Source: Maribacter sp. | GTDB taxonomy: Bacteria > Bacteroidota > Bacteroidia > Flavobacteriales > Flavobacteriaceae | DNA: 64,000 nucleotides | Assembly: GCA_024643345.1 (NCBI GenBank) | Contig: JAHENB010000002.1 | Coordinates: 89,465 to 153,464, forward strand | Reading direction: 5' to 3' | Shown here: positions 45,000 through 53,343 of the stretch, one piece after another | Numbering within the stretch: the stretch's first letter is position 1 | Layout of the letters: the number at the start of each line of letters is the position of its first letter | Program-made: the position numbers and the translations under genes | Notes under the pieces: model-generated | What the model was told of the DNA's origin: nothing | The model's input: only the letters and a program-made list of their open reading frames with translations | Database searches by the model: none

Positions 45000-46412
45000 A
45001 TGAAGCAACTTTTATTGGTATTGTCTTTCGTGACCTGCTTTTTGGTTTCGGCCCAAGAGCTGACCCTCAAAAAGGGAATTGTTATTGATTCCCTGGTCGT
45101 AAACGATTCCTTGTCCGAGACTTTTGCGGTATATCTCCCCAAACGATTTGAGGTTTCAAAATTATGGCCCATTGTTTTTGTATTTGAAATGGAGGGCAAA
45201 GGCCGACAGGCCATTGGCATGTTGCGCGAAGCCGCTGAAGAAGAAGGCTATGTGCTGGCCGCCTCCAATAATCTCAGCGATACCTTGTCCATAACCGATA
45301 ATGTGCTCATTACCGGCAGGCTTATCAAAAAGGTTGCGGAATTACTGCCGATCGATGCAAATAGGGTATATACCGCCGGCTTTTCAAATGGGGCGCGCAT
45401 GGCGTCCTTGATCCCGACATTTATCAGAAAGATCGAAGGGGTGATTTCCTGTGGGGCATCCATTACCAATATAGAGGTCTTGAACATGAAAAACCCCTTT
45501 CATTTTGTTGGCATCGTTGGCATGTCAGACTACAACTACCCGGAGATGCTCAGTGTTGCGAAGTCCCTGAATAAAATGAAGTTACCCAATCAACTCCTGA
45601 TTTTTGATGGAGTCGCCGAATGGCCTTCGACACAATATTTATCCCAGGCCCTTGAAATTTTTACCATGTCGGCAATGACCAAAAAAAATATTCTGAAAGA
45701 CAGTGCTTATATCGAACAATCGTACAGGCAAAATTTGGACATGGTTGGTAAGCTCGTTGCCACACAAAAACCGTTGCGCGCCAATTTTCTTTTGGAAGAA
45801 ATGATGGGCGTTTATCGTTCTCATTTGGCAACTGATTCATTGCAAGACCTCAACAAATCTTTGAAGAAAGATAAACTGTATCGAAGTCAAGTCAGAAGTC
45901 AGAACAGTGCATTTTTCAAGGAAGCGTTGATCAAGGAAGATTATTCCTATTATTTGGAAGAAGATGTGCTCACTTATAATTACAATAATTTGGGTTGGTG
46001 GAACCATCAGATGGAGGAACTTTCTAAATATGGGAAAAGTGCCAATATTTTCGAACAGCAGATGGGCAAAAGGCTTCGCGGCTATATCAATGCCCTTATC
46101 GAGGATAATATTGATTTGTTGATCGCTGAAACCCCAATTGATGTTGAAGCCGTCAATTTGCTTTATATGCTAAAAACCATCACGGAACCCTTGGCTTATG
46201 ATTACTATTTAAAGGTAATTTCAGGTAGCGCCGCAATTGATGATTATGGTACGGCCCTATTTTATTTGGAGGAGCTTTTGAAGAATGGATATGCTAATAA
46301 AGGAGCACTCTATGCGTTGGAAAATACTGCCCTTTTGAGAATAACCCCAGAGTTCAACGCGATTGTCGAAAAGTACCTGAAAGAGGCCCGATACGACGTT
46401 ATTGAGGAATAA
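45000..46412 (+). CDS. Secreted alpha/beta-hydrolase-fold protein
   Basis: A 470-residue protein. The ATG at 45000 gives a clear signal peptide (MKQLLLVLSFVTCFLVSAQ). The N-terminal domain has TAGFSNGARMA near residue 126, a nucleophile-elbow GxSxG-like motif of esterases and depolymerases. The rest (about 230-470) is helical with TPR-like repeats. Its 3' end overlaps the convergent DJ-1/PfpI gene by 14 nt. Substrate unknown. Confidence 0.78.
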   Translation: MKQLLLVLSFVTCFLVSAQELTLKKGIVIDSLVVNDSLSETFAVYLPKRFEVSKLWPIVFVFEMEGKGRQAIGMLREAAEEEGYVLAASNNLSDTLSITDNVLITGRLIKKVAELLPIDANRVYTAGFSNGARMASLIPTFIRKIEGVISCGASITNIEVLNMKNPFHFVGIVGMSDYNYPEMLSVAKSLNKMKLPNQLLIFDGVAEWPSTQYLSQALEIFTMSAMTKKNILKDSAYIEQSYRQNLDMVGKLVATQKPLRANFLLEEMMGVYRSHLATDSLQDLNKSLKKDKLYRSQVRSQNSAFFKEALIKEDYSYYLEEDVLTYNYNNLGWWNHQMEELSKYGKSANIFEQQMGKRLRGYINALIEDNIDLLIAETPIDVEAVNLLYMLKTITEPLAYDYYLKVISGSAAIDDYGTALFYLEELLKNGYANKGALYALENTALLRITPEFNAIVEKYLKEARYDVIEE

Positions 46413-47136
46413 GGCAGGGTAACGCTTGCAAGTTCCAGTCGATGACCAGGCCCTTTGCAATCGATCTTGCGACCTCTGCCCCATATAACCTTTCGCAGAC
46501 ATATAGCGCCGCTTCGAAACTTTTGGCACCTCCCGCAGAAGTAATATATTTTCCGTCATGAACGAATAATACACTGTCTTTTACCTTTAATTGGGGGAAC
46601 ATCTTCCGATATTTCTCTATATCACTGGGAAAGGTGGTCGATACCACCTTATCGAGCAGTCCGGCCTTTGCCAAAATAAAAGCACCGTCGCAATGGCTGG
46701 TTACGAAAAGGGCTTTCGCATCTACCTTCCGGACAAATTCTAAAAGTTGGGCATCCTCTAGATCGGTGTCTAAATGATGTTCGGCGCTGGGCACCACCAA
46801 TATGTCTATGGCCGGGAGACCATCTTGGGTATAGTCGTAATCGGGTAAGATGCGCAGCCCTTCAAAAGTGGTAATCGGCTCTAATGTGTTCGCTACAGTG
46901 AAAGTATTCATGGCCTTGATGTTATCGCGGTATCTTGTATGCTGAAAAATGTCGAAAGGCGCCGTAAATTCTGTGTTATAGGTACCGTTCATAATCAAAA
47001 ACCCAACGTTGTAACGGTTCGGTGGTATTGGTTTTACATGGTTTTGTTTTTGCTGGGCTGCCTTCGGATTTTCCTTTTTGGGACTGCATCCCAATGAGAT
47101 CAGGACAAACGACATTGCAAGGATTATGGTTTTCAT
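46399..47136 (-). CDS. DJ-1/PfpI-family lipoprotein
   Basis: A 245-residue protein with an N-terminal lipoprotein signal ending SLGC (Cys16). The DJ-1/PfpI domain (about 38-245) has the nucleophile-elbow motif TSHCDGAFILA near residue 141, where the Cys is the expected active site. An extracytoplasmic, lipid-anchored member is unusual. I chose ATG at 47136; an upstream in-frame ATG lies in the MFS gene. Next to it, 8 nt away, is the MFS gene. Function is not evident. Confidence 0.82.
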   Translation of the reverse strand: MKTIILAMSFVLISLGCSPKKENPKAAQQKQNHVKPIPPNRYNVGFLIMNGTYNTEFTAPFDIFQHTRYRDNIKAMNTFTVANTLEPITTFEGLRILPDYDYTQDGLPAIDILVVPSAEHHLDTDLEDAQLLEFVRKVDAKALFVTSHCDGAFILAKAGLLDKVVSTTFPSDIEKYRKMFPQLKVKDSVLFVHDGKYITSAGGAKSFEAALYVCERLYGAEVARSIAKGLVIDWNLQALPCLIPQ

Positions 47137-47144
47137 GAATTTAT

Positions 47145-48335
47145 TTAAAGGGTTCGCTTCAGCCATAAAAGTAACAAAATACCGAAGAAGCAGACCAGGC
47201 CAATGCCGTACCATGTAAGTTCGTAGCCAAAAAGGGAAATAGACCGCATGCCGGAATTATGCGCAAAAATATGGGAAATGGAGAAGGCGATGCTGTAAAG
47301 TGCCATATACTCGCCCTGATTGCCTCTTTTGGCCCGATCCATGGCATAGGCGTTTGAAAAGGGGAAAGTGATCATTTCCCCGAAGGTCATCAACATAATG
47401 CCCACGACCAATATGCCGTGCCCTGATGATAAGTTTAGGATCAAGAAACTAAATCCCAGAAGCAGGAAACCGATGATCATATAACCAATTTTCGACCCGG
47501 CGCGACCTTCCATAAATTTGATCAAGGGCATTTCAAGCAGAAATATGGTGAATCCGTTTAAGGCGAGCAGCAAACCGATCTGAAAGGCACCCAAGCCATG
47601 CACTTCGTTGTAATAAAGTGGTACGGTTGAAAAATACTGTACAAAAGCAAATCCAAATAAGACCATGCTTCCGATAAACAGAAGGTACTTACCGTCAGCG
47701 TAGGCCGATTTTGGAGATAATTGACCAATGGCATCGGATAGTTTGGTCTTTTTTGGATGCAAAATGTAAAGCAACATCAAGCCCGCCATTAAACAGGTGG
47801 TTCCATCTATCCAGAACAAGCCGCCGTAACCCACAGTGGCGATAATAAGTCCGCCCAAGGCGGGACCTGCTGAAAAACCCAAATTGATGGCCAGCCTGAT
47901 CAAGGTCACCGATCTGGTCTTGTTTTCCGGTTTGCTGTAGGCACTCAGGGCAACGAAGGCCGCCGGTCGAAAGGCATCGGCTATGGTCATCAAAACAAAA
48001 ATTCCAATACACATTGGCCAAAAGCCTTCCAAAAATTGGATAGTGATAAAAAGAATCCCTGCGCCAATGAGACTGATGAGCATAATCCTGTAGTATCCCA
48101 TGATATCGGTGAGTTTACCTCCCAGCCAGGCGCCCAGCAAAGAACCCAATCCGAAACTTGTCATGATACTGCCCACATTTTCCAAGGTAAATCCCATGTT
48201 TTGGGTGAGGTAAAGCGACAAGAAGGGCACCACCATGGTGCCCGCCCTGTTGATCAAGGTAATCAAGGCCAACCACCAGACCTCTTTTGAGAGGCCTTGA
48301 AAGGAATTCAAATAGGAAAGGTAGAGCTTTTTCAT
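47145..48335 (-). CDS. Major facilitator superfamily transporter
   Basis: A 396-residue protein with about twelve hydrophobic segments. A GxLADRxGRR-like loop occurs as LGGKLTDIMGYYR near residue 75, and a second one in the middle near residue 270. It acts in the inner membrane, probably with a proton-coupled small-molecule substrate. It precedes the DJ-1/PfpI lipoprotein gene. The substrate cannot be told. Confidence 0.9.
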   Translation of the reverse strand: MKKLYLSYLNSFQGLSKEVWWLALITLINRAGTMVVPFLSLYLTQNMGFTLENVGSIMTSFGLGSLLGAWLGGKLTDIMGYYRIMLISLIGAGILFITIQFLEGFWPMCIGIFVLMTIADAFRPAAFVALSAYSKPENKTRSVTLIRLAINLGFSAGPALGGLIIATVGYGGLFWIDGTTCLMAGLMLLYILHPKKTKLSDAIGQLSPKSAYADGKYLLFIGSMVLFGFAFVQYFSTVPLYYNEVHGLGAFQIGLLLALNGFTIFLLEMPLIKFMEGRAGSKIGYMIIGFLLLGFSFLILNLSSGHGILVVGIMLMTFGEMITFPFSNAYAMDRAKRGNQGEYMALYSIAFSISHIFAHNSGMRSISLFGYELTWYGIGLVCFFGILLLLWLKRTL

Positions 48336-48510
48336 CGATAGGACAGTTCATTAAAACCCCAATATTGACGCGTTGGGGTTGCTTTGCGTTCAAGGGCCGT
48401 TGAAAAAAAGCAAAGTCCCCTTTAATTACGGGTGGCAAATATCGGCGGTTTCTGTAGGAAAACGGTTTTAAGTTGTTGCAATCAAAACTAGCTAAAAATG
48501 GATTATATCG

Positions 48511-48518
48511 TATTTTTG
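48511..48518 (+). promoter_or_regulatory. TAnnTTTG promoter element for the DUF1684 gene
   Basis: TATTTTTG ends 12 nt before the ATG at 48531. It argues against an in-frame start at 48498, which lies upstream. Confidence 0.55.
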
Positions 48519-48530
48519 AATTATAAACAA

Positions 48531-49187
48531 ATGATAATGCGACTTCCACTATTTGTGTTGCTGCTGATTGGTATTGGCTGCAGGCAAGAAAAAAAATACC
48601 ATGATTTAGAGGAAAAACGGCCAGACTTGGTGGTGACCGGAGCGGTGGAGGGGATTTTGGAATTCCAACAAGGGCTCAACGCTTCTTTCAAAGATCCAGA
48701 AACTTCCCCTTTGCCAGATAGGTATCGAAAGGATTTTGAGATGTTGGATTTTTTCGAACCCGATACTTCCTATATCGTTCGGGCAAAAATGGTACGGACA
48801 CCTGAAGCCTTACCTTTTTTAATGCCCACGACCACGGACCGAAAATCTACAGAAGTGGTCTATGGGATAGTACAGTTTTCTTTGGATGGTGAAATGCATC
48901 GACTTGAAATCTATCAGAACAAGGAATTAATGCTGCAAGAGGGCTTTGAGGACTATTTATTCTTGCCCTTTACCGACCCTACCAATGGATCGCAAACCTA
49001 TGCAGGGGGTCGTTATCTCGATTTGAGGGTTCCCAAAGGCGATTCGATCACCATCGATTTCAACAGGGCCTATAATCCCTATTGTGCTTACAACAAGAAA
49101 TATTCCTGTCCGATCGTGCCAAGTGTAAATACGTTGAACGTTCCAATTTTTGCAGGTGTAAAATCTTTTAAACAAGGAAAGGAATAA
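48531..49187 (+). CDS. DUF1684 lipoprotein
   Basis: A 218-residue protein. MIMRLPLFVLLLIGIGC is a lipobox signal with Cys17. The DUF1684 domain covers most of the protein, with YLFLPFTDPTNGSQTY and GGRYLD near residues 140-165 and YNPYCAYNKKYSCPIV near 182. Function is unknown. The promoter position and lipobox fix the start at 48531. Confidence 0.87.
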   Translation: MIMRLPLFVLLLIGIGCRQEKKYHDLEEKRPDLVVTGAVEGILEFQQGLNASFKDPETSPLPDRYRKDFEMLDFFEPDTSYIVRAKMVRTPEALPFLMPTTTDRKSTEVVYGIVQFSLDGEMHRLEIYQNKELMLQEGFEDYLFLPFTDPTNGSQTYAGGRYLDLRVPKGDSITIDFNRAYNPYCAYNKKYSCPIVPSVNTLNVPIFAGVKSFKQGKE

Positions 49188-49215
49188 AAAACCCCGACCA
49201 AAAGATCGGGGTTTT
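49188..49215. terminator. Terminator between DUF1684 and porin genes
   Basis: AAAACCCCGA (49188-49197) and TCGGGGTTTT (49206-49215), loop of 8 nt. It lies between convergent genes. Confidence 0.8.
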
Positions 49216-49256
49216 AAAGTAAATCAAACTATAACAAACAACCAATTAATCCATTC

Positions 49257-50330
49257 TTAAAAAGAGTATATCGCTGCCAATACAAAGCTCGATAGGCTTC
49301 CCATGGGTTCACCATCGGCATTGGTAAAGAAATCTTCTGATCCACTGTCCAATCTCAATTCAGGTTTAATCATCAGGTCGCCTATGGTGGCGCTTCCCGT
49401 TAAGGTTACGGCAAAGACACTGGCATCCCCATTGGCATCCGTGGCCTGCAAGGCGCCAAAGAATCCGTTTTCTGCAAAATATTCGCCCCTGAGTCCGATG
49501 GCAAAATTTTCGGAAGTGGTAAGCTGTGGATATACCGCCACGCCCGTGAATCCAGATCCATCCGTATCTTGATAGGATGCGTTCAGGCCAAGAAAGAAAG
49601 TGTCGGTTACATCGAATCCACCGGTATAGTCAATTTGGAATAGATTTTCCAATCCGAGTCCCTGTTTGCCATAAATCAAATTAAGGAACTGGCCACTATA
49701 CCCCAATTGTGCCCCATAGGTATATAAGCCTTCGGTATTGAATTCGGTCAGATCGGTGGGGTTCATAATGGCCACCATGGCGGACCAGTCGCTTCCCAGA
49801 TCAAAATCGGCCCTTATGCCGGTATGGCTGAACGGACCATAGGAGAACAAATAAGAAGTACTGTAGTTGAAATTGGCTACTGGTGAAATTACTTCATACC
49901 CCAGAAAAGTATTGAAATTTCCGAAGGTCAACTTCACTTTGTCGCTAACGTTCCAGTATACGTACAGTTGGTTGATGATATCCCCCGTGTTCGAATACAT
50001 GGGTGATGCAAATACCGCATCGGTGCCTCTGGGACCAAATACCAAATCGGCAACAAATCCTACTTTTTCGCCTTCATATTTAGCGATTACATTGGCCATG
50101 CCCAAGGCAAAGCCCGGAAGGTTGGCGAATGAACTTGTTGGGGCCGAATAGCTGTCACCTGAATTTGCCGAATTCAGATTGGCCCTATAGTAGGCGTCAA
50201 TGCTACCGCTCAATGAAAATTTCGGTTTGGCGTCCTCTTCCTCCTCTTGCGCAAAAGTTGCCCCGATAATGAACATAAATGCCAGCGGCAAAAGAATTTT
50301 TTTGTAATTTGTATTGATAAATGTTTTCAT
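49257..50330 (-). CDS. BBP2-type outer-membrane beta-barrel porin
   Basis: A 357-residue protein with a signal peptide (to about residue 26, TFAQ), then alternating hydrophobic strands ending in Phe (AAIYSF), the signature of outer-membrane barrels. It contains KVGFVADLVFGPRG near residue 87 and resembles the OmpL-like porin-2 (BBP2) family. I chose ATG at 50330; the reading frame is open upstream but within amt on the same strand in another frame. It follows amt, suggesting a nitrogen-linked outer-membrane entry route. Confidence 0.85.
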   Translation of the reverse strand: MKTFINTNYKKILLPLAFMFIIGATFAQEEEEDAKPKFSLSGSIDAYYRANLNSANSGDSYSAPTSSFANLPGFALGMANVIAKYEGEKVGFVADLVFGPRGTDAVFASPMYSNTGDIINQLYVYWNVSDKVKLTFGNFNTFLGYEVISPVANFNYSTSYLFSYGPFSHTGIRADFDLGSDWSAMVAIMNPTDLTEFNTEGLYTYGAQLGYSGQFLNLIYGKQGLGLENLFQIDYTGGFDVTDTFFLGLNASYQDTDGSGFTGVAVYPQLTTSENFAIGLRGEYFAENGFFGALQATDANGDASVFAVTLTGSATIGDLMIKPELRLDSGSEDFFTNADGEPMGSLSSFVLAAIYSF

Positions 50331-50401
50331 AAATTTAGATTTAAGTGTCCCTTTTGGGGATGGTTTGAATTGTTCGAAATGAATTTTTGAAAAACAAGAG
50401 C

Positions 50402-50429
50402 AACGGAGCGTTCTGCAAAACGCTCCGTT
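50402..50429 (-). terminator. Strong hairpin between amt and the porin
   Basis: AACGGAGCGTT (50402-50412) pairs with AACGCTCCGTT (50419-50429), 11-bp stem, 6-nt loop. It lies 5 nt past the amt stop on the reverse strand. It could terminate, or stabilise the 3' end of, the PII-amt transcript. Confidence 0.6.
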
Positions 50430-50434
50430 AGCTT

Positions 50435-51679
50435 TTAAGGTCGCTCGTTCATGAAATCGGGATAGGCATCCATACCATGCTCGTGAATATCGAGTCCTTC
50501 GACTTCTTCTTCTTTGGATACCCGAATTCCTACGGTCTGTTTCAAGGCAAAAATGATTATAAACGCCGTCAGCGAACAGAAGGTGGCAGCGGCCCCGACA
50601 CCTGCCAACTGATATAGGAACTGATCTCCACCGGCTTTGGCTCCAAAGATTCCAACGGCAAGGGTGCCCCAAATACCACATATTAGGTGAACAGCTATCG
50701 CTCCTACGGGATCGTCCAATTTCATTCTATCGATCAGGGCTACCCCAAGCACTACAATGGCGCCTGCCAATAGTCCGATCAAAATCGATTCAAAAGGAGA
50801 CATTAGGTCTGCCCCCGCGGTAATTCCTACCAATCCGCCCAATATTCCGTTCAAGAACATGGTGAGGTCATAATTTTTATATAATAACGATGAGAACAAA
50901 AAGGCTCCTATACCGCCTGCAGCGGCCGCCAAGGAGGTCGTTACAAGGACAAGGGAGGTGACTGCCGGATCGGCAGACAATACAGAACCCCCGTTGAATC
51001 CAAACCATCCCAACCAGAGGATAAGTACCCCGGCGGCGGCAAATGGAATACTGTGGCCGGGTATGGCTTGTGGTTTTCCTTCCTCGGTGAATTTGCCAAT
51101 TCTAGGACCCAGAAGATATACCGCGATCAAAGCGGCCCAGCCCCCTACGGAGTGTACCAGGGTTGAACCTGCGAAATCATGGAAGCCACCCTCGTCACCG
51201 CCCAAGGTGGAAAGGAAACCACCACCCCATTGCCAAGAGCCGACAATCGGATAGACCAATCCTACGTAGATAATGGTAAAAATCATAAAAGGGCCTATTT
51301 TGATGCGCTCGGCAACGGCCCCGGAAACAATGGTGGCGGCCGTAGCTGCGAACATGGCCTGAAACAAAAAGTCGGTCCAGTAGGTGTAGCCACCACTAGC
51401 GTAATCCGGGGTCATTCCATTTTCGCCTGGATCAAGACCGAACCCTGCAAAACCAAGATAACCGTTAAAATCACCTGGGTACATCAGGTTAAAACCACCC
51501 ATATAATATAACAGGAGGCCAATGCAAATGATAAATACGTTTTTGAATAAAATGTTGATCGTGTTTTTTTGTCTGGTGAGACCAATTTCCAAAAAGGAAA
51601 AGCCCAAATGCATGAAGAACACCAAAGCGGTACAAATCATCATCCAAACATTGTTAGCTGTAAATAATCCTGCGTCCAT
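50435..51679 (-). CDS. amt: Ammonium transporter
   Basis: Inner-membrane ammonium channel of 414 residues with about eleven helices. Characteristic motifs include DFAGSTLVHSVGGWAAL near residue 165, where the conserved His of the pore sits, and FNGGSVLSAD. It follows the PII gene by 27 nt on the same strand, the usual glnK-amtB pairing, so PII can gate it. The operator sites lie upstream of PII. Confidence 0.96.
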   Translation of the reverse strand: MDAGLFTANNVWMMICTALVFFMHLGFSFLEIGLTRQKNTINILFKNVFIICIGLLLYYMGGFNLMYPGDFNGYLGFAGFGLDPGENGMTPDYASGGYTYWTDFLFQAMFAATAATIVSGAVAERIKIGPFMIFTIIYVGLVYPIVGSWQWGGGFLSTLGGDEGGFHDFAGSTLVHSVGGWAALIAVYLLGPRIGKFTEEGKPQAIPGHSIPFAAAGVLILWLGWFGFNGGSVLSADPAVTSLVLVTTSLAAAAGGIGAFLFSSLLYKNYDLTMFLNGILGGLVGITAGADLMSPFESILIGLLAGAIVVLGVALIDRMKLDDPVGAIAVHLICGIWGTLAVGIFGAKAGGDQFLYQLAGVGAAATFCSLTAFIIIFALKQTVGIRVSKEEEVEGLDIHEHGMDAYPDFMNERP

Positions 51680-51706
51680 AATTATTATCGTTAGTTAGTT
51701 TATAAT

Positions 51707-52045
51707 TTAATTGATACCTGCTTGTCCATTTTCTTTGGTCCGTATCCTATATGCTTCCAACATGTCTGAGACAAAGATTTTGCCATCGCCAACGTTTCCG
51801 GTATAGGCTGCTTCTAAAATGGCATTCACGGTGCGCTCCAAGAATTCGTCCGATACTACGATAGAGAGGTACCTTCGTTGGATGTCCGAAGTGCTATAGG
51901 AAATGCCGCGATAAACATGCCCTTGTTTTTCGTTCCCCACTCCCGTTACATCCCAGTAGCTGAAGAAATTTACCTCAATTTGATGCAAAGCCTTTTTGAC
52001 CTCATCAAATTTGGATTTTCTGATAATTGCCTCGATTTTTTTCAT
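51707..52045 (-). CDS. glnK: PII-family nitrogen regulatory protein
   Basis: A 112-residue signal protein that senses ATP, 2-oxoglutarate and ADP and regulates Amt. The T-loop region has YRGISYSTSDIQRRY near residue 44, which differs from the usual RGxEYxVDF core, although a Tyr remains near position 50. VGDGKIFVSDML near residue 87 is the conserved C-loop signature. It is the first gene of the PII-amt unit. The symbol reflects pairing with amt. Confidence 0.94.
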   Translation of the reverse strand: MKKIEAIIRKSKFDEVKKALHQIEVNFFSYWDVTGVGNEKQGHVYRGISYSTSDIQRRYLSIVVSDEFLERTVNAILEAAYTGNVGDGKIFVSDMLEAYRIRTKENGQAGIN

Positions 52046-52093
52046 TTGTTTGATTTTTGTTTACGGCAGCAAATATATTTTAATTTACTTAAC

Positions 52094-52166
52094 CCCCTAA
52101 AAAAATTGGGGTGTCTCATATAATTTTTATGGTAATGATAAATATACCCCTACTATTTTAGGGGTA
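52094..52166. promoter_or_regulatory. Two CCCC-N10-GGGG inverted repeats upstream of PII
   Basis: The full site TACCCC-N10-GGGGTA lies at 52145-52166, 100 bp before the PII start. A weaker site, CCCC-N10-GGGG, lies at 52094-52111, 49 bp before the start. Their centres are 53 bp apart. The full site has the same arms and spacer length as the one between the glutamine synthetase genes, which suggests one regulator. Confidence 0.65.
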
Positions 52167-52335
52167 TTGAATTTTAAACAATAAATAATTGTTTATTTAA
52201 CGGAATGTTAACAGCCGGAAATACCAAATCCTTAAAAAATGGATCGAAGAGGTCATTTTTTTTAAGATATCGCTAAATATGTAGGGATAGTACTATAAAT
52301 TTTGTAAAAGAAGGTATTGGCAAGAGCGGGCTGTC

Positions 52336-52707
52336 CTATACCATTTTGGCCAGCCAAATACCCAAGGCAACTGCTGCGACGCCGATTACAATGCTAAGGA
52401 TGGTATAAAAAGAAAAATAGAACAATTCTCCAGTACGGAGCATGGAATGATTTTCCAGGGCAAAGGCGGAAAAAGTAGTAAATCCACCACAAAAGCCCGT
52501 TGAAAGGAGCAAGGTTTGATTTTGGGACATCAATTGACCTTTTAAGGATAGCCCAAATAAGAGCCCGATCAAAAGACAGCCAACGATATTCACAAAGAAG
52601 GTCCCTAAAAAAAAGTGTTGGAAATAACCGTTGAGGTTTTTGGAAATTAGGTATCTGAGCAAAGTGCCAAAACCCCCACCCATAAAAACAAGCAAAAACT
52701 GTTTCAT
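52336..52707 (-). CDS. crcB: Fluoride efflux channel CrcB/Fluc
   Basis: A 123-residue membrane protein with four helices, acting as a dual-topology dimer to expel fluoride. Motifs include GGGFGTLLRYLIS near residue 9, FFVNIVGCLLIG near 35, and GFCGGFTTFSAFALE near 65, containing the conserved fluoride-pathway Phe residues. I chose ATG at 52707; an earlier in-frame ATG gives an extension unlike the family. No fluoride riboswitch was recognised upstream. Confidence 0.92.
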   Translation of the reverse strand: MKQFLLVFMGGGFGTLLRYLISKNLNGYFQHFFLGTFFVNIVGCLLIGLLFGLSLKGQLMSQNQTLLLSTGFCGGFTTFSAFALENHSMLRTGELFYFSFYTILSIVIGVAAVALGIWLAKMV

Positions 52708-52818
52708 TTTATAAAATAAAGAAAAGGCAGTATTGGGTGCCCGATGAAATATCCTGGACATTCGCCTTTATCAATCTTCAAAAACCCAAGCGGCCTTTAT
52801 ACCTGTGAAGGCATAAAA

Positions 52819-52998
52819 TTACATCGCTTTTTTATATTTTGAAGGAAGTAAATCTATTGGATAGATTTTGGCGTCATCGGCATCCGTAATGCTGTTTTGG
52901 GTACTGCGTTCTTTAGAATCAAAAGTGTTAAGTGAGAAGAACATTACCACGGCATTTACGCCGATCAAAATAAAAAGAATGGTAAAAAAAGTCATCAT
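52819..52998 (-). CDS. Small single-pass membrane protein (59 residues)
   Basis: From ATG 52998 the frame encodes 59 residues. It starts MMTFFTILFILIGVNAVVMFF, a single transmembrane helix, followed by a polar segment (DSKERSTQNS) and the tail IYPIDLLPSKYKKAM. The hydrophobic-then-polar layout and the clean codon structure support a real gene. It is too short for standard 60-codon searches. Its ATG is 115 bp from the next gene's stop. Function unknown. Confidence 0.55.
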   Translation of the reverse strand: MMTFFTILFILIGVNAVVMFFSLNTFDSKERSTQNSITDADDAKIYPIDLLPSKYKKAM

Positions 52999-53112
52999 TT
53001 ATTGCCCCCTTTGGATGAATAACGCAAAATTACGTTAATTGTTATGATATACGGGCAATTTTAAAATAATGTTGTTAAAACATCAATTTTTGATGTATAG
53101 GCAAATTTTGTG

Positions 53113-53301
53113 TTAATTTTTGATCAAATATTTAATGCAGAAAAGGATAATTATGAATAACATGAAAAATATGGCTACCCACTTAACGCCTTTGTAATTC
53201 TGGCGATGAAGTTTTTTATCCTTCATATAGGTATAAGCGACTATCGCTGTGAAGAAAATAACGAAAAGAACTGCGAAAACCAGTTGCCCTTTACTGAACA
53301 T
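53113..53301 (-). CDS. Small two-helix membrane protein
   Basis: A 62-residue protein with two hydrophobic segments (about residues 8-24 and 40-58) separated by a charged loop, MKDKKLHRQNYKG. It probably lies in the inner membrane. I recognise the layout from small flavobacterial membrane proteins but no function. It is divergent from the MazG-like gene. Its start overlaps that gene's promoter region. Confidence 0.65.
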   Translation of the reverse strand: MFSKGQLVFAVLFVIFFTAIVAYTYMKDKKLHRQNYKGVKWVAIFFMLFIIILFCIKYLIKN

Positions 53302-53315
53302 ATTGATTATTTTTG
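53284..53315 (+). promoter_or_regulatory. Bacteroidota-type promoter for the MazG-like gene
   Basis: TTG at 53284-53286, 21 nt spacer, TATTTTTG at 53308-53315. The start codon follows 28 nt later. Confidence 0.6.
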
Positions 53316-53343
53316 TATAAACTTAATTTAATTATCGCTCACC

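Noticed and set aside
50330-50681. Upstream in-frame extension of the porin gene
   Set aside because: The extension has no signal peptide and overlaps amt on the same strand; the ATG at 50330 gives a clean signal sequence.
52708-52818. Fluoride riboswitch upstream of crcB
   Set aside because: I looked for the conserved stems and pseudoknot pattern and did not find them.
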